DNA from: Branchiostoma floridae
Taxonomy: Eukaryota; Chordata; Leptocardii; Amphioxiformes; Branchiostomatidae
Length of the DNA stretch: 64,000 nt
Direction of reading: 5' to 3'
Assembly: GCF_000003815.2 (NCBI RefSeq)
Contig: NC_049982.1
Location: 15,651,704-15,715,703, forward strand
The notes beneath the pieces were generated by a model. The model was not told the origin of the DNA, made no database searches, and worked only from the letters and a program-made list of their open reading frames with translations. The translations under genes and the position numbers were made by a program. Shown piece by piece: positions 11,276-23,529 of the stretch; the first letter of the stretch is position 1; each line of letters starts with the position of its first letter.

Positions 11276-14200
11276 TCAGTCAGTAGGAGTGCATTTGGTG
11301 ACACCATCGGCTGTGCTGAGTTTTAGAAGTGTGCCGCTTGCAGGACGATCCTTACCCTGAGTCCAGTTGTAGAATAGCCTGCAAGTAACACAGGTATCAT
11401 AGATCAACAGTGACCACATTGAAAGGGAATGTAGTACAAGTGTTGATAAAACTAAGTTTTATTGACAAATGAAGTGCAAGTGTTGATAAAGAGATCTGTC
11501 AAATTTTGGAGCACATATTTCTCAGATCAACAATTTGCAAAATACATTCTTAAGGCATTATTTTCTTTTTCCTGTAAAGGTAATAAAACAAGATCATGGG
11601 AAAAGTACTGTACTCACTCAGCTACAAACTGCAGGGATGTCCATGTGCTGAAGTCAGCATCTTTCATCCATTTCCTGTTCATGGGGGTGTCCAAGGTCAC
11701 CCTGCCAGTAAAAAGACAAATGTGAACATTAAACAGTGCTGACAAAATGTACTGAATGACTCAAAAACCTACCAGCAATCTTGAACACATGGGCTAGCAG
11801 TAGAAAGGTCATTAATATTACTTAAACATTATATGACATCATAGTAGGTCTAGTTAATAAAAAAATTAAATAAGGATAAGCATAATGATACATGAAAAGC
11901 ACTGTGGAATGATTTCTTTTGTTTGAAAACAACTTACGGAAGAATGGCGATTGCAGCAGCCCCCTCAGGAAGACCACCACTGGGCTGGCCCAAACTCTTG
12001 GTCAGCTGGTGGACAGCAGCCTTGGCCATCCCATAACCAATCATTCCTACATAACACACCAGGCCAAATTACAAGAGCTGGTATCTTATCATGTATCTAG
12101 AATAATGGTCAATCAATTATCTTATCATCAAAAAGTTTTGTGTTCAAGAAATGAGCCCGGTGAATGACTTACCAAATTAGTCTAAAACTAAATGTTGCTA
12201 CTTGCAGTTTGCCAGCCTCTTCACTGACTGGTAAACCAGACAATGTTAATCAATAAATCATACAAGTTGAGTTCTGTAAAGCCTTCAAACCTGCTGTCCC
12301 ATCCAGGGCAGGCAGAGCCCCTGGCAAGGTGAGTACACCTCCATCCTTAAGATGTCGAGAAGCCAGCTTAGCAGCAATGGAAGACGTCCACACGCTCTGC
12401 TTCCACATCAGGTCTGAGTTCTTGATGAAGTCTGGAGGTCATATAGGGCATAAAATGGAGCACAGTCATCTTCTATTCTGCCATTCTCATGACACGGTTT
12501 TCTATCAAAGGTAAGAGTTGTATTCTACTCATGTTATCTTAATGCATACTGGTAATATCACATCTCTACTACAAGTTTTTTTATAGTGTCCCAAATTTGG
12601 CAAGTCGTATAGGATTCTTTATGCAATCAGCGATCAATTGATTAATTTTTCTGTAGGTTAAATGTGGATACTTAGAATACCTGATGACACAAAATTTGTG
12701 CAAGCAGCAGCTAGAACACTCCCCTTCACGTCAGAGAATTGCAGAAAAAAAAAGAGAAAAATGATTTTCATAAAAGCTCCTAATAGTCTTATGATCCAGA
12801 CCTTTTGTGCCAGCATGTCCGCCTGCCCAACCTCCTGCTACGCACAAGATGGCGTCCACCTTCTCTCCCAGCAGGGAGTCGTCCACGCCCTTCAGCACGG
12901 CGTCCGTCTGCTCCTGCCATGACTCGCACGGCTGCACCACCACATTGGCATCAGCCTCTTCATTTGGTACCAAGTCAATAGAGCCTACCCACTGCAGTAA
13001 AACAGAAGACAATAAACTTGTAGGGCCATCAGTTCAGTTCAGTCATGAGGCCCCTTTAATCTGAGAATAAAGGAGGCTTCCGGTAGCCAATGCACTATCT
13101 TGTGCTACCGTAGGATCTGCTTGCTCAGACTACCACAACTCACGTAAAGGCATCCTCACAAGCTGTTGTGGGAAGGGTAACTCAACAACAGCTACAGAGA
13201 CAGCAATAAATCCACCTGTACCTAAATGTGTTGTTTTGTTCAGAACATTCTATTGTTGCTACTACTTGCTAGCAGAAGGTGCATCTCGACAACAATGAGT
13301 ACTTATGGTTGTTGTGGTACTTATGGTAGTTCACTACTTAGTAACGGACACGCCCCTTCTGAATATTCCTGTTTACAGTTTGTGGGTTCGCTTAAAAGGC
13401 TGGGCTGTCTACCAGGCCAGGCTACCTGGCCTGTCTACCTGGCCTGGCTATCACGTCAGGCTACTCAGATCCCCCCATTCATAGCCCCATCATGTGGCAC
13501 TCAGCCCAAATAGCTGATTGACAGGCATAGTAATTGCTAATCTTCAACCCTGTTAGTGCCCTGGGGTTGGCCTGTCCACTGGCTGGACCCTTCGGGAATG
13601 TGTCTGGGAGGCCTTCCTTGCAGCTGTCAGGAACACATTCAAGTACTGTACCAGTACTGTGTTCGGTAAATGCTTTAGGGTGTTAGACCTAGAAACCAGA
13701 GGTCCTGGGTTCAAATCCTTTGATATGTCACAAAATCTGTGCTGTTAACAGTACTTTCCCCAATCCAACTTGTACAAGGGGGTTGGAGAGATTATTGGCA
13801 GTGGAAGGAGAGGATTGGGCTCTGTCCTGGACACAAAAATTGTACAGTGGATAACAATCCACAGCCTCAAAAATGCTATGTGACTACAAGGAGGTACATG
13901 TAATTATACCCCCCTTGGTCAGTACAAGTTTAGCTTTACAGTGAGCAAGTGATTTATGCTCTCCCTTCTTGTTGCACAAGCTGAGATAGTTTCTGTTCTA
14001 GAAGATAGATTCAATAAAGAAACAAATTTCTGTTGTTGGCAAGCCCATTCTTACACACACACACACACACACTACACACACACACCTACACACTTACACA
14101 CCCACAAACATACACAAATACAGTGCTGGTACTTGTGTTCCTAACATGCTGCAAGCAAGGCCTCCCAGACACATTCCCAAAGGGCCCGGCCAGTGGTGGA

Positions 14201-14777
14201 CAGGGCAACCTTGGGTCACTGGCACTAGCAGGGTTGGAGATCAGCAATTACTATGCCTGTCAATCAGCTATTTTGGCTGAGTGCCATATGATGGGGCTAT
14301 TAATGGGGGGATCTGAGTAGCCTGACGTGATAGCCAGGCCAGGTAGACAGGCCAGGTAGCCTGGCCTGGTAGACAGCCCAGCCTTTTAAGCGAACCCTAC
14401 AGTTTGTGACATAAAATGTGTTCCTTATGGTAAAGAAATACTTGCAGCTTTCCACCTTTACCTACGGGTACGTAACTGTTATAACGACGGTTACGAGTAC
14501 GTAGCTGAGCGGCATGCATAATTGGCCCCACGTGGAGATCTGATCATGACAGATGATTTACAGGGGGAATAAGAAATGGAGTGAGTGGGGGTCATATGAT
14601 GCTTCACATTGGACACGTACGGTCAATGCAGAATGTTAAGTATCTTGATATACCTCACGACACTCCTTAATCCTGAAACTATATACTGACCCAGCTTTTC
14701 TCCTTGAAATACTTGACACAGACGGACCCGAGCGCACCTTTCCCTCCGTAGACCAACACACGACTGGACGCAGCCAT
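11276..14777 (-). CDS. QDPR: Dihydropteridine reductase
   Basis: NADH-dependent cytosolic short-chain reductase that regenerates tetrahydrobiopterin for aromatic amino-acid hydroxylases. Minus-strand exons 14777-14691, 12991-12802, 12431-12291, 12046-11938, 11701-11618 and 11378-11276 join to 714 nt, 237 residues (human about 244). The Rossmann loop YGGKGALG is at 10-17. [12 protein letters not shown] ends exon 2. The catalytic YxxxK is in [10 protein letters not shown] (Tyr144, Lys148). [12 protein letters not shown] precedes the last exon. The end of exon 2 uses a weak donor (AAAAG|GTCTGG); I chose it because phase then closes and the length between GGWAGG and [10 protein letters not shown] equals that in human. 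The ATG sits inside a YY1-like AAGATGGCTGC motif. Head to head with KCMF1. Confidence 0.95.
13384..14397. mobile_element. Mutator-like non-autonomous element with long terminal inverted repeats
   Basis: Inverted arms of about 285 bases (13384-~13667 and ~14117-14397) begin GGGTTCGCTTAAAAGG and enclose about 450 bases that include a CA microsatellite near 14053-14096. The 10-base direct repeat TACAGTTTGT abuts both ends (13374-13383, 14398-14407), giving a clean target-site duplication. Long TIRs with a 9-11 bp duplication are typical of Mutator/MULE elements. No transposase coding is present. It lies in QDPR intron 1. Confidence 0.82.
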
Positions 14778-15604
14778 CTTGTTTACAAGTGATCACGTGG
14801 TTTTGGAGCAGAAGTTTACCAGTTTGGCGTCCCCAGCTTCACGGAGTCTCCAGTTTCCTTTGTGCAGCGTGACGTGATGATGTAATGGCTGGCTAACGTG
14901 ATGTCTTTGGAATGTGTAATATGTTTCATCTAGATTTGTCGCACCTTGCAATAATCAATTAGTCTGCAGTACTACATATTCCGCTAGGCGACACCATCGA
15001 GTAAGATGATACTTATCTTGTCATTTCATGAGCGCCATAAGGCAATCATCATCTTAATATGAATTTGTAGAAAAGACGATAAGCTACATAAAAAGTAAAA
15101 CGTGACAATTGAAAGTTGTGCTAGCCATTTTTATTGCTAATAAATCATCATTTGAATGATGAATAATCAGTGGTATTGAAAATGAAGTTGTGCTGATCTT
15201 TATTTAATCATCATTTAAATGGTGATCAGTCAGTGGTAAATATCATAAACGTTATGGGATGAAAGGAGAACAACTTCGTCATGAGTATCTTCCAAACATG
15301 TTTTCACTTTCAACTTTTACTGAAACTTCAAACTTTGGGAGTGGAAAATGCAGTTTCAATGAAGACGAGACTTCACGAGATTTTACGAGAGGTGGGTCAT
15401 TCGCACAGTCTGAGCATGCTGGGAAATTTTACGTCATTTTCCGTGGACGGAGAAGTGATTTGCGAAATATCTGCGATATTTGACCACTCAATTCGCGGCT
15501 GTGGAGCGTCTTTGTGTGACGGCATTATTCATGCTTGTGCCCTACGTCGTTAGGGACCGTCTTCACGGTTTTGAAGCGCGTCCAGCGCGATTTCACTTTC
15601 TAGG
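14778..15604. promoter_or_regulatory. Shared divergent promoter region of QDPR and KCMF1
   Basis: 827 bases separate the two start codons. The QDPR start overlaps AAGATGGCTGC, and the same core recurs at 15647-15657 just inside KCMF1 intron 1; both resemble YY1 sites common near housekeeping TSSs. A degenerate direct repeat of about 70 bases (from ~15111 and ~15183, each with AAGTTGTGCT and ATCATCATTT) occupies the middle. No TATA box is convincing. Bidirectional activity is inferred from arrangement only. Confidence 0.55.
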
Positions 15605-18600
15605 ATGTCCCGACATGAAGGTAAGACGAAGGGGGTTGGGTGGGCAAGATGGCTGCCATAGTCAGGTGCCTCACTCGCTGGCATGCGGACGAACATTTCT
15701 TATGCGTCAAAATCAGTACAGTTTGTTTATCCGTCTTCTTTTGGCACTCACAAAGGATCTATTTCTGTAAGAAGGGTACAAGATGTGTTGTCTGACGTTC
15801 AATGTTCGCAGAAGCGCCTGCGCCATAAGCGTAGGTGGGGCCAATACTAGGTATTCTGTAGCACTATGACATTACTCAGTCTTCCATTTTGCGGTAGGAT
15901 GTACGGTGTTACTGCCGATTCAATAAAATGTTTCAGTTGCTTTTGTACTACGTAATTCTATTCCATATGGTGAAGGGATACTTTAGGATGCCACTTTTAG
16001 TCTGAAAGGCTTTGACTGATTCTATGAACATGGTTAATCCAATAGTCATTATCTCACTTGTAGAGCAGTCTCTTCACTGTAGAGTAAATTATGTCATCAT
16101 ACTGTCATTTCTATGATACATTCAGCGTTTTTATGGGTCACTAAAAATGTAAAGTAATTTTAGTGTCAGAATTAAGATGTCAAGTAAATTTGCTTGCCAT
16201 GAACAATTTGAATAAGCCGCAGTGGGGTGACAGGAAATTAGAATTGTTATGTCTCAAGACAATCTTGCTGCAGTGGTATGGTTCTTGCCAGTCCTGGGTC
16301 ACAAGGATAGAGACTTGTGACTGCTGAAGGGTACCAGTTGTCAGTGATATGTCGGTGAACTTTCACTTTCAAACACTGCAGGTGTCAGCTGTGACTCTTG
16401 CTTGAAGGGCAACTTCAGAGGCAAGAGATACAAGTGTTTGATCTGCTACGACTACGATTTATGTGCTTCTTGTTACGAGAGTGGTGCCACCACGACAAGA
16501 CACACCGCAGACCACCCCATGCAGTGTATTCTGACAAGATCAGACTTTGGTGAGGATTATATTTGATGACATGAAGGACATGTACATAAATGTTTTGGTT
16601 GTTTGATGCAGATATACTTACCATGCCTGCATTGACATGCTAACATGCGGATCTGATTAGAAAACTGGTGCATATACAACTGGAACCAACTGCTGACTGG
16701 TTTGGTAGATTTTAATATGCTTCTTTAACTTCACAACACTGCCAAATACTTCTGTTTGTCTTACTATTTATATCATAAACCTTGTATTAAAGTTGTAACT
16801 TGTATCTAGCTGCAACATAAATATAAGAGCAATGCAAATAAACAGAGTTGTAAAAACTGTACTTATCAAAAAGATCTTGCAGCTGATTCTGTTCTTGCTT
16901 ATGTACATTCTCAATTTTTAGGTACTAGTTACATTACATATAGTTTTTTTGGAATAAAGCCAGTAGTTGAAAGACTGAGTTTGAAAAAGTTCATTGCATG
17001 TTCCTAAAATGACTGAAATGATTGAGATATCCTATATCTAAATGATTGTTGTCTTTTTCTGTTCCTTTTAGTGAGTTTGTGACATGATTAACCACTAGTG
17101 CAACTTCAAAGCTTGTTTTCATTATGCTTTATCTTGCCCCATTAGATATAACTGTCCCAGTATAATTCAATTAGTAGGGAATGACAAGCACATATAAAAT
17201 TATCAGGTGCACTCACTGGGAAATATGTGTATGTGACAACCATGTTTTTTCATTACCTCTCTAGAGCTGTATTATGGCGGGGAAGGGCTTGCAATAGAGC
17301 ATCCTCAGTCCTTTACATGTCCTTTCTGTGGGAAAATGGGGTACACAGAGTCCTCGCTACAGGAACATGTGACGTCTGAACACTCGGACACTTCCACAGA
17401 AGTGGTAAGTAATTTTTTTCTGTGAATTAAGTTGAAGAAGTCTGTTGTCACATCATAAAAGTCAGGGGCAGCTTTCCTGGAAGGCATGTTTGAAATTTTT
17501 TCCTGGGTACAAAAATAGCATTTTACATAAAAAGATGATGTATGATTAAATGACATTAAATCATTCAAAAAAAATCAAAGGAATGGGAAAATGTGTCAAC
17601 CTATAACTGTGTGGGTACTGGTAAGATAAGGCTGATGGTAAGCTACATCAGTACATGTATTCCTTAGAGTTTTCATATGTCATCTTTGTAAATGCACAGA
17701 GCAACTAAAGTAAACTGAAAGCCATGTAATCAAATTAAGAGCCCCAACTTTCAGGAAGATGTAGATTCAGACGTAACATCAGGGAGGTAAAAGATAGTTG
17801 TTGATTTTTTCCTGTTGCCGGCAGGTATGCCCTGTTTGTGCTGCAGTCCCGGGAGGAGACCCGAACCATGTCACAGATGACTTTGCTGCACATCTTACAT
17901 TAGAGCACAGATCTCCAAGAGACTTGATATCCTTTTGCAATCGACTTGTGAATGTCATGTAGATGATTAGCCACTTCATTTTTTATGGAGTACAATCAAT
18001 ACCCAAGTGCAGGAATTTGTGATATTCAAGTGAAAGAAGGCCAGCACCTGACATACATTGTTGGCATGAGATTTTCAACCTGCCATAATTGAAGCATTCT
18101 TTCCAACTGTAATAAGTCTTGTGTTTGAACTATTTATCTCAGAGATGACTTGGGATGACAATATATTGATATTTTTTTTCTAGATGAATTTCCCTCTTAC
18201 TAAAGCTCTTCATTGCCAACATTCTAATGGGAGATGCTTCCCCAGGAGACTGGCTTATATTTATACAGGAATTTGGCCACCTTCCCAGCATGAAACAACA
18301 ACAGTTGTATTTTGTTTCCAGACCAAGTAACTTAAGCACATGAGACAAGTGCTTTAATATGTAAGGATAAGCACATTTGTTTTTGTTTTTTTACAGACAT
18401 AAGCCCTTTTATTTGAAATATCTGTATATTATGAGTCTTAGAGGTCCATTTGATCGACACTTACCTACAGACAAACCTTGACAGCTAGCTCAGGCCTCAA
18501 TCCAAACTTTTTCCTTGACCGGCGAGCACGATGATGCTAGTAGTGCACGGCATGTTCGCAGGATGTTCCATCCTGGCAGGGGCATGGGGGGAGCCAGGGC

Positions 18601-20266
18601 ACGCAGGGCCAATATGCACTTCAGCACTGCAGCTGGTCTATCAGCCCAGTCTACCACCTCTCCAAGCAGCAGAGAAACCATGGACCCCATAGCTGGTATG
18701 TGTCAATTTACTACGTACCATTGGAGATTCTAATCCTTGAATTTTCTAAAATCCTCCCTATGATTGTTGACATTTTTTTTTCAAACTCCAGACTACAAAC
18801 ATGAATCCAACAGAAAGGAAGACTTCTGCCTTTTTGGAGTATTGCACTCTTTAATGATGATCTGTTATTGTCGGCAGAGCTGCTGTCCCAGCTTTCAGGC
18901 GTCCGGCGTACAGCAGGTGCTTCCACCACAGCAGCCACCACGTCCCAGCTGCAGCAGCTCCAGATGCAGCTGCAGCTGGAGCGTCAGCAGGCGCAGGCTG
19001 CCCGACAACAGCTGGAGAGGTCCATGCCTCGGCGACAGGCTGCCCCATCGTCCACCAGCACCCCCACTGCTGCAGGCACGCAGCCCTTAGACTCCATTAC
19101 TGCGGCGGGGCAGGGAAGTACACAGTTCTTGTTATCCAGGTGGGTATGGTTACTGGTGCTGTCATCCAGTCTGCTTGTTTTTTTATATCCCTTATAGTTT
19201 GCAGTGGTGCAATAAGTAGCAATTCAGCTCAGGAGACTACCCCGTACAATTCTAAATCCTTATGTGGGCACTGATAGTAGAAAGTCTTTGAAGGATACAT
19301 AAGATATCTGTACTTTTGGTCCTGTGTTTGAGGAAAGCTTGACCTTGGGTGCACTTTTTTTCTAATGTACGAGATTCTTCGATTCCAGTGATCGTTTTTC
19401 CTGTCATCCTGCTATTATACATCTGAGACAAATATGTTTTATAAGACTATACAAGCCTCATTGTAATGAACAAATGGATCTTACAGTTGTGTTCTTAATT
19501 TCACAGAATATGGGAGAACCAGTTACCAGAAGGTGAACGTGAGAAATGGGAGGAGGAGAGAGCAGATAAGAGTAAATTTGTACAGGACTTGTTACTTGCA
19601 CTCATGTCGGAGGATGACTTACCAGTGAAAGAATGGAAGAGTGATGAAGAATCATCCACGTCGTCTGAGGAAGATTTGTCTATGCCACGCCTAAGGCACA
19701 CACTCAGAGAAGAGGAGGCAAGCAAAACAAAACGGGACTCAGGACAGCAGAGCGAGGCTGTTGGTGGGGCGAGGCCCAAGAATTCTGTCAAAAATCGTCA
19801 CCAGAAAAATGACGTAAATCGCTCTGGATCCAAGTCTAAAGTAGAATCCTCGACCAGTTCCCGAGTGGTAATGTCGGTGAGTCAGAGAGCAGATTCAACC
19901 CCAAGCACCAGAGCAATGTTAACCAATCCCAAGGTGTCATTATCAACCAATCCCAAGGTTGCACCGTCGTCGAATGTCAAAGCTGTCCCTTCAGCCAATC
20001 CAAGAGCCGCTGCTCCCTCTGTTAATGTGAGGGCCCCCTTGTCAGCCAATCCCAAAGCTGTGTCCTCGGGTAGTGCTCGAGCTGCACCGACAGCGAATGC
20101 AAAGGCAGAGTCCTCAACTGCTCCTAACTCACCGGCACAGACTGGTGGGACAACAGAGTCTTCTATGGGCACCAAGCAAGCTCAAGAGCCGGTGTCGGGA
20201 CAACGGTATCGTGCTAAGCTCACAACAAAATTAGAATTGCATGATTTTGTAGACCCTTTCTCATAG
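15605..20266 (+). CDS. KCMF1: E3 ubiquitin ligase KCMF1 (ZZ + Di19-type zinc fingers) with long Ser/Ala-rich tail
   Basis: Ubiquitin-ligase partner of UBR4 in protein quality control. Exons 15605-15620, 16382-16549, 17265-17404, 17825-17926, 18530-18695, 18878-19139 and 19507-20266 join to 1614 nt, 537 residues (human 381). MSRHEGVSCD opens a ZZ zinc finger (about 6-58: [23 protein letters not shown]). A Di19-type double finger follows ([11 protein letters not shown] and [19 protein letters not shown], about 78-138). Then [11 protein letters not shown], the [10 protein letters not shown] segment, and a Gln-rich coiled coil ([22 protein letters not shown]). The ERADKS segment matches human; beyond it the tail is an unfamiliar Ser/Ala/Asn-Pro-Lys repeat region. 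The fourth intron is AT-AC, minor-spliceosome type. The start is fixed by identity to the family N-terminus. Confidence 0.95.
17927..18529 (+). other. U12-type AT-AC intron of KCMF1
   Basis: The intron opens ATATCCTTTT, the minor-spliceosome donor consensus, and ends in AC at 18528-18529. A branch-site match TTCCTTGACC lies at 18511-18520, its branch A (18518) 11 bases before the intron end. No GT/AG choice keeps the frame. This splice gives PRDL+[11 protein letters not shown], the same length as the human protein between PRDL and HVRR. Confidence 0.93.
19915..20125 (+). repeat. Coding repeat: degenerate SxNPKA units in the KCMF1 tail
   Basis: The reading frame carries repeated units of about 10-13 residues built around NPK/NVK/NPR/NAK cores ([34 protein letters not shown]), about eight copies. 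At DNA level the core recurs as CCAATCCCAAGG-like blocks. The region is predicted disordered by composition. Confidence 0.75.
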
Positions 20267-21295
20267 TAGCGCATTACATACCAGCCATGCCTTCTCTATA
20301 TTACAGTTTTTTTGCCAATGGGTATATGAATGTCTTATAATAAGATATTTTCCGATTTCTTCCATTGCGCTTACTGCTGATGATAAGGCCGAAGGGCAGT
20401 GGAGTTCCCAAATGCCTTGCTCAAGATTACATACCCCAGCAGCATCCACAAGAGTTTCCTGCCCAAAATGTATGCATGCAACTTAATTAATCAATCCATT
20501 TTCATTAGTGGAACAGATTGGGTTTTTTGTAGAGGATTTATTCGGCTTGTCTGAACACATCTTTTGATCTAGAGATGTTCGATGTGTTGACTGTTGGACA
20601 AGTTTCCTGTTAAAAAGGGTGTTTTATTGGAGAGGTCTGTTCACTCAAATCAGTGCCCAGAACAAAGGGACAGTAAATAACACAAATCTTGTTGCTATAA
20701 AACATGTACAGTAATAAATGACAAATGCTATGGAGGAAGTGTGAAACTGTGTCTTTGTGTTTCTGGTATATGTATTACTCATTTACTGGTAATAATGATC
20801 TTACCTTTCAATGTATACCCATATCCTTGGCCACTTATATTTAAATTACGCCATGTTGATTTGATTGTATGAATGGCACCTGCACATACATCATCAATTT
20901 TCATCCATTTTCAGAGCAAACTTTTAAATATTGACCATATTTTCAATCGTCCAAACAGTTGTAAAAAGAGCACATATACTGTATGCCATAAATTAAAGAA
21001 ATATGTGAATAAACGAATACTCGCTAATGTCATAGAATACCAAAGTAAATTCCAATATCAAACAAGGAGACATGAAGAACAAAAATGAAAAATCTATTGT
21101 TCAGCATACCATACTCTCTGCATTCAGTCATTTGTTCAACCTTCCTGGCCACTTACATTTCATAATGAAGGCAGTTTTTTTTTCTATTCGCACCCTCGAA
21201 CCAGTTTTGGGGTTCCCAGAGGATGTCATCCGTATAATCAAATCAACATGGCCTTTTGCCATATTGGTGACAAATACATGTAGACCCATTGAAGA
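20267..21295. other. KCMF1 3' flank
   Basis: No coding exon is supported. AATAAA at 20713-20718, about 450 bases past the stop, is a plausible poly(A) signal. The rest is AT-rich and unremarkable up to the start of the large inverted repeat. Confidence 0.5.
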
Positions 21296-22722
21296 TTAAG
21301 AGTCATTGCACGAGAAAACCAGGCAGAGGCCGGAAGATGGGGGTCGGCCAAATCGACTCAAACTTTTTATGTGTGATAGGTATGTGGAACTATGAACAGC
21401 CATATACTTAAAACCCTCCAGCTATTTTTCGTTATGGCGTTCTGGGACCCCCCTCAGGGACCCTCCAGAATCCAACAATTCTTGCCTGAAAATTACTGAC
21501 ATTTCGATGGCTATTCTGAAAAATCTAATTAAGGTACGAACAAAAGTTTTGCATTTTCATATAGCATGGGTTCTAAAGTGATACAGACCAGAAGTTGAAG
21601 ATAATGCATTAAAGTTAAGAGGGTATGCCAGGGGGTTACCTGAACCATTGAAAGCAGAATTTTTGTCACTGTAAATTTTAGTCATTTTTAAGGCGCAATA
21701 AAATCTATACCCAGCGGGTCTGGTGAATGGTTTTAATGTTGATAGAGAGAGGAACATCTACTCATTCAAAAACAATCGTCGTCTAATTGGGCCATACATA
21801 ACGCGAGCCGTGAGAGGGGGGTCTATATGGGGATTTTTCGGGTTTTGGTCTTTAGTAAATCGGGTGATTTTATTACTCTATGGGGCGTAAGTCATGGCGA
21901 ATGTTTGCGAAGTTGTTTGTGAACCATGCATAACTGTCAAAATATCATGATTGATAGGCAATATTAATTTGGGCTCCATATGGGGGATTTGGGGATACTA
22001 TAAAATTAACTTTGCTGATTTTATACATTTTTACTGTTACTTTTTAATATTATCAAACTGGTATCTGTTCCTAAATTACTTGTTCATACCAGCTATGTTG
22101 TGCATAATGAGAAGGCTCTACATGGGGGTTACCAGGACTCCACAAATGTGTGTGTTTCATAGAAAGGGCACATGGATGCAGATATACTTCATGCATATTA
22201 AAAAAAAAACATTGAACAAGACCAGAACAAAGGTCAAGATTAATGCTTTTGGGGATGGATACGTGTACATTATACTTTTTTTCATCAATACGGCTGCACT
22301 ATAGGTACTGCTATAGGCAAACAGCATTACATCAATGGATTGTTAATATGCCTGACTATCCATTCACCAATATAAGGTCATGCTGATTAGGGAACTGATG
22401 TAACTTGGCTAATAAAAAAATGGCCGAAAAAATTTGCATCCATTATGGTGAGGTGGTGTGGTCAGGAAAGCTGAAAAAATGACAGAGTATGATATACCAA
22501 ACAACAGATTCTTGATTTTCGTTCTTTCACATCTTCTCGTTTGACCTTGGAATTGATGTTGGCAATCCAAGTAATTAGTCACATTTACGTTTGCCGATGT
22601 GTTTGCAATCTACGGCATATATTTGCTCATTTTGTAGCTGTTTTGTACGAATTACAGTATGGTTTGAATCTTAATGTTTTTTCTGACAATAAAAAAAGCT
22701 TATAATTGATGTGCACACCACA

Positions 22723-22935
22723 ACCAAAAACAAAGTCTTTGATGAATCCTCACAAAGAACAACATGAGATTTAAAAAATCTGATTAAACATTTAGCTGTA
22801 ATTGCTAACAGACCCTGGTCGCCTGGTCACCCTGCACCAAAAACAAAGTCTTTGACGAACCATCTACAAAGAACAACATAAGATTTAAAAAATCTGATTA
22901 AACATTTAGCTGTAATTGCTAACAGACCCTAGTCG
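22723..22935. repeat. Two-copy direct repeat, 113-bp period
   Basis: A ~100-base unit starting ACCAAAAACAAAGTCTTTGA and ending GCTAACAGACCCT occurs at about 22723-22822 and again at 22836-22935 with few differences. It lies in the loop of the large inverted repeat. Confidence 0.85.
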
Positions 22936-23075
22936 GACCTAATACTAGACATATTGCAATTGGGTACAAAATCTCTTGAAAGCACTTTCTTTTTACATTT
23001 TTTGGTGAAAAAGCAATCTGCACATGTATGAGCATGTGCCTTGGATAGTTTCCAATACCTGTATGAAACGAAGTA

Positions 23076-23379
23076 CAGGGCTCGAAATACCACCTGCATA
23101 TGCAGGTTAGTGCAGGTAAAATTGGAGCTGTGCAGGTATTTCTGGTGTCTACCTGCACCTTAGCTGCACTGGGCCATGTACTGGGTTTTATACATCAATG
23201 CCTTATGGTTCAGGTGTATATGGATTGTTAATAGCTGCATTGACTGTTACCACCTATAGTATAGAGTGTATAAAAGAAAAAAATAGCAATGGTTCCTGAA
23301 CAATTTTGGTACTTCCTGAATTCAGAGTGGTGCAGGTCAAATCTGTCTGGTAGTGCAGAAAAAAGTATTTCGAGCCCTG
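23076..23379. mobile_element. hAT-like MITE
   Basis: A 304-base element with perfect 15-base terminal inverted repeats CAGGGCTCGAAATAC / GTATTTCGAGCCCTG. CAGGG-starting TIRs are characteristic of hAT elements. The interior has several GTGCAGGT motifs. I could not identify a clean 8-bp target duplication, so the superfamily rests on the TIR alone. Confidence 0.7.
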
Positions 23380-23529
23380 AAGTGTCATGTAGCCTATAAC
23401 GGGCAGATCCAAATGGTCTGAGTTTTAGTCACTTTATCTTTAATGATTCAAGGCCGTTGGACATTGCCAGTGCAGTCAAGTTTACGTCTTTATACATGAC
23501 AAGATGAATGTAGTCAATGCTTGTATATA

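Noticed and set aside
12662-12780. Possible extra QDPR exon (frame reading [15 protein letters not shown] on the minus strand)
   Set aside because: Including it breaks length agreement with the family; direct splicing of 12802 to 12431 keeps phase and matches the human spacing.
14053-14096. Regularly spaced CA-rich repeats that might suggest a CRISPR-like array
   Set aside because: Simple CA microsatellite inside a transposon in an animal intron; no spacers of defined length.
23068-23387. 8-bp target duplication around the hAT-like MITE
   Set aside because: Flanks share only a short AAGT; no full 8-bp direct repeat abuts both ends.
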